Under the pieces are notes generated by a model. The model saw nothing but the letters and a program-made list of their open reading frames with translations. It searched no databases and was not told the origin of the DNA. From Motacilla alba alba (lineage: Eukaryota; Chordata; Aves; Passeriformes; Motacillidae), in the NCBI RefSeq assembly GCF_015832195.1, contig NC_052020.1, forward strand, positions 4,696,254 to 4,760,253: a stretch of 64,000 bases of DNA. The letters run 5' to 3'. Made by a program: the position numbers and the translations under genes. Each line of letters opens with the position of its first letter. The stretch's first letter is position 1. Positions 22,554-34,500 of this stretch are shown here, one piece after another.

Positions 22554-25500
22554 GTTGGTGGGAGCGGGACTGGGACCCGGTGCTGCGCCCCCGCCGCCCT
22601 CCCCTTTGCCGGGCCCTCCCTGCCCTCCGTAACCCCGCCGCTGCTCCCGAGGCTGCTCCTTCCTCCCCACAGTCCCGGGGGTCGCGGGGAGGGCGGGAGG
22701 GGCAGGAGGACGGGGGAGGCAGGTCGTGTATCCCAGCTGGAGCTTGCGGAGGAGCCCTGTGCCGCGCTGCCATCGCCGCGGGCAGCCTGGCGGAGCTGCT
22801 CCCTAAATTCCCTCCGCAGCGCATGGCTGGGGCGTTTCGCACTGCCGCAGGGAGGGCTGCCAGGGTTCGGCTGGGAAAGCCGTGTGTGCTGCCAGGGTTC
22901 GGCTGGGAAAGCCGTGTGTGCTGCTGGGTTTCGCCTTGGAAAGCCGGGTGTGATGCTGGTTTCGGCTGGGAAAGCCGGGTGTGATGCACCAACGCCGGGC
23001 GGTTCGGGTTCTCCGCCGCGGCAGGTGTTGGGATGTGTTGGGCTTCTCAATTTGTCCTTTCTGCCTTGCTCGCCACGGCTGCATCGTTAGTTTCACCCTT
23101 AGATAAAGTGCTCCGGTGTGATGCTGGTTTTGCTGTGTCTCGGTGTCCCGTGGACTCATCTGTTGTGATTGCCGCGGGATCATCCGTGTCGGGAGCTGGC
23201 ACTTTCCCTTGGCTTGGGAACTCATTCATTTGCTGGTGTAAGCAGCGTGGTTTATCTGGCTGATCCTCTAACTCTTCACACAGTTGCAGTGCATCTTTAA
23301 TGTACATACGTGGGACTTTTAGGTGAGAACAGCCTGATTTTAGCTTTGTTCATTCGTCCTTGCAGTACACATAGTATGTCACTTTTCTCTCTAGGGATGC
23401 TCTGTATGATTAATTATAATATAAAAGTCATATCCATTGTATAAAGGACATTTTGCAGCCTGTATATAATTTTGTGTGTGTGTGTCTGCACTTTCATCAG
23501 GGGTTATGATCATTGTGGAGGAAGCTCTTCTTGCTTGAGAGAAAAATATTTCATTAAGTGAGTGTAATTTGTGAAGCCTTTTAATTGCATGAAAAGCAGA
23601 TTTGCGTTGAATATTCCCGTTCATATTCCCTTTTAGAAACAGTGCATTTTGCACAGCATGGCTCAGAAGATGTAGACAGCTCCCGTGGTGGCAGTCTCCT
23701 AAAATTCTAGGCACCTGCTAACACAATTAGTGGTTTGTTATGGAAACTGAGGACACTTCCAATAAAGCCAGGATCCCTTCTACATTTTCCTTGTCTTTTA
23801 AATATTTCATGATTTCCTGAGCTTACTGATATTTATTCTCCAACATCAAGGAAATTCCTTGCCCCTAGAAACAGCAAGTTTTGAAAGTACTATTAGATGT
23901 TTTTTGGGTTGTGGCATCTCTGAAAGCCTGGGCTCTACGTTCCTCTGTTAAACCGGTGCTAACCTCCTAGCCCTGAAATCCCTGATTTTTGGAGGCTGAG
24001 TGGAGGCCAGGAAAAGAGGAGGCCAGGAAAGACTCATGCTAAGCGTGCTGACTAGACTCCAGTTCCCACTGGTGCCAGGCGTTGTTGGAACACACCTCCA
24101 GCTAGGTGAACTGTACAGAATCATTGATTTTGGAGGCTGAGGAGAATTTCCCCTCTGCAAACTTAAAGCAGGCTCAGCTCTGAATTCAGCGCTGATTGCT
24201 CAGGGCTTTGTACAGTGCAGTCTTGAAAATCTGCAGTGGCAGAGATTTTGCAGCACCTCTGGGTAACCCGGCCCAATGCTTGATTGTTTTTAGTAGGGAA
24301 TTGTCTTTTTCCTTAGATCCACTGGGAGCCTCCCCTGTTTCAGCTCCCATTTGTTGCTTGTTGCCCTCCCACCGCAGCTCAGTGAAGAGCTCAGCTGTTG
24401 CTGTGGAGTCTTTGCTTCTTTTTTGTTAGGGTCAGGAATAAATGTGTGAGAGGGTATTTCTTGTTGGGACTCAGATGGTTTATTAGATCTTATACAGTCT
24501 CAGAAACTGTGAGTTCTACAGCTCTTCTCTCTAACAAACTGAAAATGGAGCCCCATCTCCCTCTCTACAAGGCCTTCTAAGGCTAAACTGTCCAATTAGG
24601 AAATGACACCTAAATTATTTTTACTTTTAACCCAATAACCAACCACCCATGCCCACAGTGTGGACTTTTTATCCAATTACACAAAACCACCCAAACCCAT
24701 GGAGAAGAAGGTGAAGCAGAACGACCAGCCTCCACCCTAAAACCTCCATCTTGCTTTCTATATATTACTATAGTCTAAACTTTTAAACTCTTAAGTTTTC
24801 CACCCTGTGATATTACACACTTCTATTCAATCTCCACACCCACAATCCCAGTTCTGTCATTCCATTTTGGAAGCCTTCTCCACGGCCTCAGGTCAAATGC
24901 AGTGCTCTCTTGGGGGTCAGTGCCTGCCAGCACAGACAGTCTGAAATTCTCAACAGCAGAGTTCCAGCAGTGTGTCTGTAGCTTCTCTTGGGTACCCCAG
25001 GGCCTTCAGCTTTTCCTCCCTTCTCCAGGCTGAGCAAGCCCACTTCCTTCAGCACCTTCTCTTGAATCATTCCCCTCCCTGGACTCATTTCAGTTTATCT
25101 TTATTTTTTCTTGAATGGAGGAACTCAAAATCATCTGGGCTTCATGTTCCAGATGTGATCTGAGTAGAGGGGAGCATCCTTGGAGCATCTGACTGAGCCT
25201 CTGATGGTGCTGATGCCTTTTGCAGGCTGCCCCAGAGCAGAGGCTGGACAGAGCTGAAGAATAAAGCAGGGATTTATTCAAAGGATCTCCTCCATGGATC
25301 CACCTTGGGCAGCACAAGAGCCCAGCCAGGGCTGCACCCAAGATGAACCCAAATGGTCCCAAAATGCACGAGCGCTCCCGGGGTCTCTCCCTTGGATCAG
25401 TTCTGCTCCATTTGCACCTTGCAGTTCATTGTCCCATTCCAGCTTTAGCCCAGGCACTCCCATCCTGCTTGTTTTTCTCTCTCCAGCCCACGCTGTTTGT

Positions 25501-28500
25501 GCTCCTGGGCTGAGCTTTGGATCATTTGTCCTTGGTGCCCAGCTGGAGCAGGAATTGTTTTGTCTCCCTGCTCTGTGCAGAGAGCTCACCATCCCCTCAT
25601 ATGAAGCTCAGACCCACACACTAAAGCAGCACAGAATGTGAAAAACAGAAAAGCCACACCTGAGGCATCAGTGCAGCACCCACTGTGCTGGTGCCTCTGC
25701 AGGTGTTCACTTGGTCTGCTTTGTGCCCTTTTTCTGGGTGTGGAAATGCTTCATGAATGTGTTGCAGAATGCTGTTTGTGTTTCTGAAAGAGTATTGGTG
25801 CTTCTCTTCTTTTGTCTTGCCCGCTAGCCATCAAACAATTGACTGTAAAAATATTTAATTTTTATTGTCACCAGGGACTGAGGACAATCTCTTTTTTTTT
25901 CATGGAAGTTGGTACACACTCTCTTAGTCTGGTACTTTCATAGACATACTTTGTAACAGTCACTAGGCAGTCTTGTAGATCTCTGGCTTGGGCTTGAGTT
26001 TAACTTTGCTCTGTTCAAAATCTGTAACCCAGATACAGAATTATTTCCAGGCATGAAAGAGCAGCCTGTGAGTGAGGGATAGCATGGTGTTACCACACAC
26101 AATGAGGAGCTTCTGAAGGGAGGAAAAGGGAAAGAATCCTAGGAGGAGTTTCTTTCACCCTGCAGCTGATGGTTACATTGCTGTGGCTCACTCTAAAGGA
26201 GTGAATTTCTTTTGGAAGAGAAGTGGTAGCTAAGTGCTGGATTTCAAATGCATCAGGGCACTCTGCACTTCCAGAGTTTATGTTTATTTATTTATTTTAT
26301 AATATTTTATTTCTATTTATTTTATAAATTTATACATTTTATGTTTATACATATTTTATATTTATTTAAGTTTATATAAGTTTACTTTCAAGGTTTGTGG
26401 GCCACATATGCCTGATGTGTGCCAGAGCAGTTCTCTGCAATGAGCTGCAACTACTGTGTAATATAACCATCACATGCCTGGTATTGAATGTTTTGTTTCA
26501 GGCTGCTGGAAAAAAGGTCAGGGATGTGCTTTGAAAACAATCTGGGCACTTCTCAGCTTGCAAAGTTTGTTGTGCTTCTGTCCATAAGATCTTAAATCTG
26601 TCTTGTAAGTAGCAATGTCAAAAGCTACAAGTTTTGCTTAGATGTGTATATATTCTACTGTCTCAGATACTGGCAAAGAAAAATGAAAATAGGGAGATTA
26701 GGAAAAGTTACAAGTTCCCAGCAGCTTTTTTGAGAAACTTAAAGATTTTGCCTCTTCCTTTTGATTCCATCAATATTCCTGCTATTTTTCCTGTTGCCTT
26801 TTGTTTAATTTACTAGTAGTCTTGCTCGTTGTAATATGAACGTGTAACCATGGTAACTGCAATAGTTTTGCATCCCCTCTAATAGAAGACACTTGTTCAA
26901 ACCACTCAATGATAAAGTAAAGGCAATGCTCTGACCTGAGTTTGCCTTTAACAGCCAGGGTATGTGCACATATGCTACAGCTCTGGCTTGTAGAAACAGC
27001 ACCACTGATGATCTGAAAATGCAGCTCGAGAGAATTTTGACTGCACTGTTTGACAAACAAATTCACTGTAAAAGCAGAAGAGACACTACTTCTGTCATGG
27101 CTACGAGTGAACTTTTCTCTAACCAAGGTTTTAAAGTCCTTATTGCCATGAGCTAATGCATTACTTATGGCTGCTTTAATCATTTTCCATGTCAACCTAG
27201 GATTTGGTAAAATCTCAACAGTTGGAGCTTTTCTTTCCTATGGGCTGTATAGAGCATGTGCTCATTTTAAACAACTGTTGTTAGTAACCTGTGTGTTCTG
27301 GCACAATTAAATGCAGTGAATATTGGAAGCGTACGTTGTGTCAAACATCAGTATGAGTTCAGATTTTGGTCTTTTTTTTTTGCTTTCTCCTCCAGTACAT
27401 CTTTTGGTTTCATTTGCATTTATCTCCTGAAAAAATAAATGGAACAAAAATCATTGGTTTAGGACATGGGGATTTCATGAGTGATTCTAACTTTCTGATA
27501 AACAGCAAATTGGTTAAAATTGGTTTGTTTTTTTGTTTTTTATTTAATATCTAGAAAATGCTTACTTACCCTCATCAGCTTGCTGTAGATATTGAGGCAT
27601 TTGTACATCTTGACTCAGGAGTTCAGCTTGAAACATCTGCTTCTGTAGAACCATGAAATTAGTAGCTGACTAAGCACTTTCACTGCCCAGTACTGCTCGA
27701 GTTGAGGTGCATGATGGCAAAGTGATCCTGTTCTGGTTTTAATTCGGGTGCTATTATGCAACAATATTAGCACTTTCTGGCCTTTGGGAGAGCAGTTTGC
27801 TTTTTTTCTTCCTTTTGGGTATATCAACATTACAGACACTGCAGGCATTTGTAGTCCCACTAGCAAAGCTGAAGATTAAGAAGTTGTTCCAACTCATATT
27901 GGAATCAATTTCTAGTGGAGTTTATTGAGCTCTTACAAATGTATAAAATGAAAGATCCTGTTCACTGGAGTCCATCTGTGCAGTCCAGAATTGACTTCTG
28001 GAGCTTTGCATACTGCGCTGATGGGATTCATCAATTAGCTTGCTCCTAAGCTGCTTTTAAATGGGTACAGAATTGCAAACATCCTGCAGTTTCCGTGCAA
28101 AACACTTCAGTAGGCTGGTTGCATGTGGCCAGCCTGAACACTTCCAGGGATTTTTAGCTTCCCTGTCACAGTCTTCCGTAATTTTTAAACAAAATAGTCT
28201 GATTTCAGGTTATTCCACTATTGTAATTCAGATTACAAATTAATGTGCTCTTTCCCAAAAATAAAATACAAGTTCTTCTTTCACTGTCCTTATAAAGTAA
28301 TCCATGGAGTTATGTCCAAGACCTACTATAAAAAACTTTATTCCCTTCAGTAGGGTATGCTTTTTCATAGTGTGTGTTGTGACATTTATGATCTCTTAAT
28401 CCAGGTTTCAGTGGGTGAAAGTCTTGCTGCCATGTCAGTAAGATAAAAAGCAGTGGAGTCAGGATTTTGCCTCGAAGACTTGGGTGGAAATTTGCTAAAA

Positions 28501-31500
28501 TATACTAGAATCTTAGTTGATCACTTAGCTTACATCCTTCTTGATACAAAGGACTATCACTTGATAGTGGTTAATATTAATTTAATTTGGAGAATGTTTA
28601 CTCACGTGAGTCATGGCAGTAAAAATCTGCTGGCTCAGTCCATAGCTCACCACTGTAGTATTTGAGCGTGGTTGCACAGAGCTCTGCAGGATCTTTTTAC
28701 CACAATGATGATAGTACAGTATATTGTGAAAGTAATTGTAATGTGCAGTATGTAATTACATGTAATGTATAATTATTTCATAATAGAGAATTGTAGTAAG
28801 TATTGCAAAGGTAATTAAAATGTTGTTCACTTTTATATTTTTAAATTCCCCGTTATCACCTTTCTTTGACTTATAAACTAAGAAAAGTTAATTGTTCTCT
28901 AACATAGTATTAAAGTGTAGTCTTACTTTATTCTTCATTTTGTTTTCTTTCCAGGTGGAGGCGTAGCTGTTGGAACCCTTCTTCTTATTGGTTAGTATAG
29001 AATATATAGATTCTTAAAGCCATATTCTGAAGCTTTTCACTCTTTAATGTATTAATTAAACAGCCTGTCTTTTTACTGTTTTTTGAAGTCAGACTTTAGG
29101 AAAGTAAAACCCTCAGGTTCCTTCACTTTGTGTAGCCTTCAGAATGGACTGTTGTCTGTCTCAAGAATTTCTGGAGGTGAATTAAAATCTTAATTTTAGA
29201 CAGGCTTGAGCACCGACAAAGAATACCCCAGAAATCTGTTTGAAAACAGGGCATTTAGCACATTTCAGGACTTATTAGCAGAGTGCACACATTAGTTAAG
29301 ATTTTGTAAACTGCTGTTAGCTTCAAACTGTGTATCATCACAAAGGGATTTTTTTTTAATTTGGCATGCAATGCAGAACCTTTGGATCTTTTGGTTGCCA
29401 GAATCAGCTGAAAGCAAGGTGATGGGAGCCTGCTTTCTGGCAGGGTGAGGATGAGGCACACTGAGATGATGAAATAGGTTACACCAGAATTCCCTTTACA
29501 GACCACGGTGCAGCTCTCTGGGATCATCTCCATTGCAGCTGAGGTGTCCAGCTTTCCTTTCTGTTTGACTGATTTGACACAAAACCAGCAGAAAAATGAA
29601 GAATTCTTGTATTAATCTCCACCCTGAAGGAGCGCTTGAATCTCATAATTGAGAGCAGGACTAGATTTCAGCCTTGCCTAGGGACAAAGCAGACTGGCAC
29701 ATGCCTGGGTGATTTGGGTGCTTTCAAAGAAGTTGTGCCTGTAGAGTGTTTTAGAGCCTGCTTGTCTCTAGTGATGGACACCAATAGAAGCTCTTCAGAC
29801 TGTGGCTTTTCACCCTTGAGACAGATTTAATCAGTAATTTTCATTCATTTTCTAAAAGGGATGAAAACATTGTGGTCTGGATGTTTTATATGTCTTTACT
29901 TTCCCTGTGGAAGACAACCATTGCTGGGGAAACTGAATTTGTATCTAGAATTTTGGTTATGTATTTTGAATTTTACAACTCAAAAATTGGTCTTAACACT
30001 AAAGATCCAAACAGTGGGATTTGGGGAAAACTTATTTGAAATCTCTTATTTGAAATCTCTTATTTGAAATCTCTTATTTGAAATCTCTTATTTGAAATCT
30101 CTTTTAGCCACTAGTGGAATTACAGCATGTTACTCTCTGTTGGTGTAGGGCTCATGTGACCTGCACTAGAGACTGAATAAAATTTTCTGTTTGCCATTGA
30201 GGAGGGTGATTGCTCCCACTATGGCCTGTTATTGCAAGGCTAGTCTTTATTTCTGCATTTTATCCGTTAGAGACAGTTATTGATGTGCCACTGAGTCTTA
30301 GAAAATGTTGATTTTTACATAAAGTATATAAATTAGAGTATGCTGTGGTGCAGATTAAGTAATGTGAAATGTTGCTTGCCAGAAGAAATAACTGACATTA
30401 CCTAATTCCAACATTTTCAGCTGGAGAAGAGCTGCAGTCTTGCTGTGGTAAAGGAAGAAGAAAAAAAAAAAAGTTAGAACCTATTCATTTTTACATAAAT
30501 CAGAGATTGTGAGGCTGGATTAATTTTGTCTTCTCATCACAATATTCACTGCCCCCTTCCAGTAGACAGGCGGGGTGGCATCCAATGAATCCACTACCAG
30601 GAAAATTGTCATAAAATGAAAGAAGTGGTGCAATATTTCACCATAGGGAGTTATGGATGTGAAAAACAGTCACGTGGATGCTGATGGCTCAATGGAAGAT
30701 TTTTCCTGAAAGGATTTTTGCCTGAACTTTGTTCCCTCTGAATGCGTATCTGGCCATACTCAGTGGTGGGTTTGAATTTGCTTATCCCCTGTGTTGGTTG
30801 TGTATTTGTGATCTGACCTGAAACTTAGCTTGAGAATGTCTCTTTTAGATCTGAAAATGAATTTTTTTCCCCAAATGAGACTTACCGTATGTTATTTCGA
30901 AACATGTAATTATATCCAAAAAGCAGGAACTATATTTAGTCATGACTCATTAGTCTAAAAATTTGGAGACTGATTTTTAAAGTTGGTGCAGGTAACATTG
31001 GAATGGCATTGTTAGAATATCCTGTCAGCACACCAAGAAATTCTGTCATGAGATTAGTCTAGGCAAGCTTAATATTATCAGGATTGAAGCTGTCAGTGAT
31101 AAACCTCCTAGGAAGATCTTTCTGTGTTGTACTCCAAGTGTTACAAAAAGGTTAAATTCTTCCCCTTCCTTCAACATTCTCTAAGGTGAGAATAAATTGA
31201 ATTACTTTTAGCTTAGCTCCCTTTGCAAATTAAATGCTCATCTTCATTATTTGACTCATTATCTTGGTTAATTTAACCAAATAATAGTAGATTCAGGGTA
31301 TTAAAATATTTATTTGAACTGTTGTGTTCTGAAGATGTAGTAATGGCACAGATTACTTGATAAGACTGTAAAATATTGTTTGAAATAGAAGTGTGCAAGT
31401 TTTTGAACTCAATTCATAATAAAGAGCATTGTGACTTTCAGTTGAGCTTAATTCTATAGTATATTCTTTTGACAGCATTTTAATTATATGAAAATTAGAG

Positions 31501-34500
31501 AGTTGAAGCACATGGTATTCTCATGGAAGATCCTACCTACCAGAGCAGCTTGAGACTTCCTGAGGTTTGTTCATCCAACAAGAATTAGGACTTTAACTAG
31601 TACTTTAGTTTGAAAAAAATCTCACAGTTGTGGGTTTCTGAGAAGCATTCTGGTGTGGAACCCCACCAAAGCAGCTTGTTCAGTATGGAGGGGAGACCAC
31701 CTCTGTGGTTTTATCTGAACCTGCTGCAGAAGGTCAGCTTCCCAGGAGAGTCCCCCTTCTCAAACAAGTAAAACAAGCACACTCCTTCCCCTCTCCACTC
31801 CAGTGTACTTCAAGCTGTTGCATGTGTGTTTTGCCAGCCCAGGAAGAGTTTGCAGGAGGATACTTTGTTTGTAAATTATTTTTGTTATGATAATTTATCA
31901 AATATACTATATTAATTAATATATAATGTTATATATAATTATTATTTTATAACATATAATTACTATATGATAATATTAATTATTATAAGTTTTTAAAAAT
32001 AATTTTTAAACCATTTTAAATTGTTATTTTGTTTTTAAAGGTTAGCTTTGTTTATATAACACATTCTGCACAGTGAGCTGCAGCACCCCCACTAGAGGTG
32101 TCCTGAGTACCCTGTAAGAACCTATTCTTGCTTACCTTTAAAAGCCCCAGTTTTGACAAGGTCACTGACAGCTATATGTTTTAAAGATTATCAGTAGGAG
32201 AGGTTTTGTTGGTAGCTGAGGTCAGTTATTAAAAGTTAAAGTTGTCTGGTGAAAAACAGGTCTATACTTGTACATTCTAAGCCTTGAAGCAGTTTCAGCT
32301 ACTTTAATTGGCTACTTTTATTTTTGTTAGGCATGCAATTTAACCTGACTGGTAAGAACTCTCTTCACTTGCCAATATAACTGAATTTATCATCTTTTTA
32401 AAGCTGAAAAAGATAATCTCAAGAGAGGTACAAAACAGTGATTTGCTAAATATAATTCTACAAAATACCAGTTAGCAGAATTCACCTTCCTGAAATATGG
32501 CTAAATGCCAAATATTGTAACTTATGTGTTTGACAACTCTGGTTTGGCATGTGCTAATTAAATGCAAGTGACACAAAGTATATCCCCTCAAGCTTAGTAA
32601 ACGTGGACATTAGAAAAGTATCTTTAAATGGAATTTGAGATTATTAAAATTATCTCGTTTTATAACCTGCAGCAATTTAGAGAGATGTTTCATAGCTGGA
32701 GAAAGACACACCTTAGGTCACAGGACCACAGTGTAGAACCCTTTATCTGGTAAAAAAATTATCGATACTGATAGGCTGTGACAGGCATTTGGCAGCTTTA
32801 GGGCAACCTGTCTAGACTTTGTAGAGAGAAAAAAAAATAAGCCATCTGTACATTACACTGTTGCAGGCTTATTCTTTCTTCTTACAGCTCTCATCATTTT
32901 CAGCAATTATACTACAAATGACCACTGGAGTTTTTCAAAGACCTTCATGCTGCTTAATATAGTGATGTTTGAAAGTCAGGTATTATCAACACAGTATTTA
33001 TAGACATGATGTTTGTTACCTTATGGTGGGTTTTGTTCCTGACTTTTTCTTCCTCTTCCAGTTCTAGTGCTTATTCTGCATCCCTCTCTTGGAACATGAA
33101 GGCCTCTGTGCAGAGGGAGTTTTTCCTTAAGGTCACATGGTTACATATCAATAATTCTATAATCAGATTTGTTTACTTAATTTTTAAATAATTTCTATTT
33201 TTACAGTGCCTCACACATATCTGCTCTCTTTTGTTTTCTGTGCCCTAGATAAAAGCCTTAAGATTCTATCCCTAATTCTACAACACATGAATTTCTTTGA
33301 GTAGTAGCTACAGACAGGTGTGGAGAAATGTCCCTTATGTATTTGGTATCCTGTTGGAACCCTGGTTACTGAGAATTTCTGGCTTTCTGTGCTGACAGGC
33401 ACTGAACCCCCAGAGAGCACTGCATTTGACCTGAGGCTGTAGAAAAGTCTTCCAAAAGTGAATGATAAAACTGAGATTATAAGTGTGTCGTTTAAATAGA
33501 AGTGTATAATATTGCATCGTAGAAAACTTAGAGTTTTAAGTTTTTGAATATAGTAATATATGCAAAACAAGATAGAAGTTTTAGGGTGGAGGCTGGTCCT
33601 TCTTCTTCACCTTCTTCTCCCTGGTTTTGGGTAATATTGTGTAATTAGATAAAAAAGTCCACATTGCCAACGAGTAGTTAGTTATTGGGTTGAAAGTAAA
33701 AATAATTTAGGAATCATTTCCTAATTGGACAGTTTATCCTTAAAAGGCCTCGTAGAGAGAGAGATATGGCTCCATTTTTAGTTTATTTGAGTGAAGTACT
33801 GTAGAACTCACAGTTTGTAAGACTGTAATATGAATGAAAACCAATAAACATCTGAGTCCCAACAAGAATTTAATTTCATTTAATCCCAACCCTAAAAAAA
33901 AAGAAGCAAAGACTCCACAGTAGCCTATACAGTGCAGTGCTGAAAAGACCCCTAAATAGGAATTTCTCTTTATCCTTAGTGTTCAGCTGTAGGGTTATAT
34001 GCTGGAATTCACTGTGCTCTTAGTGACAACCCTGCTCTGTCTCCATGACTGTCTCAGCCAGGAAAGCTCATGTGCAAAGACACCCATGGATCGTCACAAC
34101 AGACTATTTTATTTATGTCCTTATCTATAGGATCAGAAGAGCTTTTGTCCTGGAGACAATATGCATAACTTCTAGGTAAATAATCTCTTCTCCTTGTGTA
34201 GTTTCATGCTTCACTAGTTACTCACCTGCTGCTTAGCTGGAGAACACTCTTTGTTCCAAAAGAATCGCAGAAAGCTGCGCAGTGCTGTGTGACTTGTGGG
34301 GACTGCACCCAGAAAAGAGGCTGCAGCTGCAAGAGTCTGATTTGTTTATGTGCCTTGGAAGGCACATAAACAGCTGGAAGTGAAGCTCACAGTGAAGGGC
34401 CAGCTCTTTAGTGCAGAGGCTGAGACTAAAGATTTGGGCCAGGCTTGTCCTAAGTGTTGACTAAAACGATCTGAAGTGTTCCTACATGTCCTGAGTGAAG

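Larger units (their letters stand above)
21920..23030. promoter_or_regulatory. CpG island, shared bidirectional promoter of IMMP1L and ELP4
   Basis: This is the only long GC-rich, CpG-rich stretch in an otherwise AT-rich window, densest at about 21950-22830. It spans the ELP4 start codon (22400) and the predicted IMMP1L first-exon donor (22257), so the two transcription units must start within a few hundred bases of each other on opposite strands. No TATA box is seen between them. This fits a constitutively active, TATA-less housekeeping promoter. Confidence 0.85.
22554..28954 (+). other. ELP4: ELP4 intron 1 (6.4 kb)
   Basis: It contains the right shoulder of the CpG island with a minisatellite, then a nested repeat cluster at about 24115-25667, an AT-rich tract at 26280-26400, and otherwise unique AT-rich sequence. 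No additional coding exon is recognised between the first donor and the exon 2 acceptor. Confidence 0.8.

Noticed and set aside
21826..22984. Long overlapping open frames on both strands (up to 374 residues)
   Set aside because: They result from the GC-rich CpG island and its two minisatellites, where stop codons are rare. Only the part from 22400 to 22553 has homology (ELP4 exon 1).
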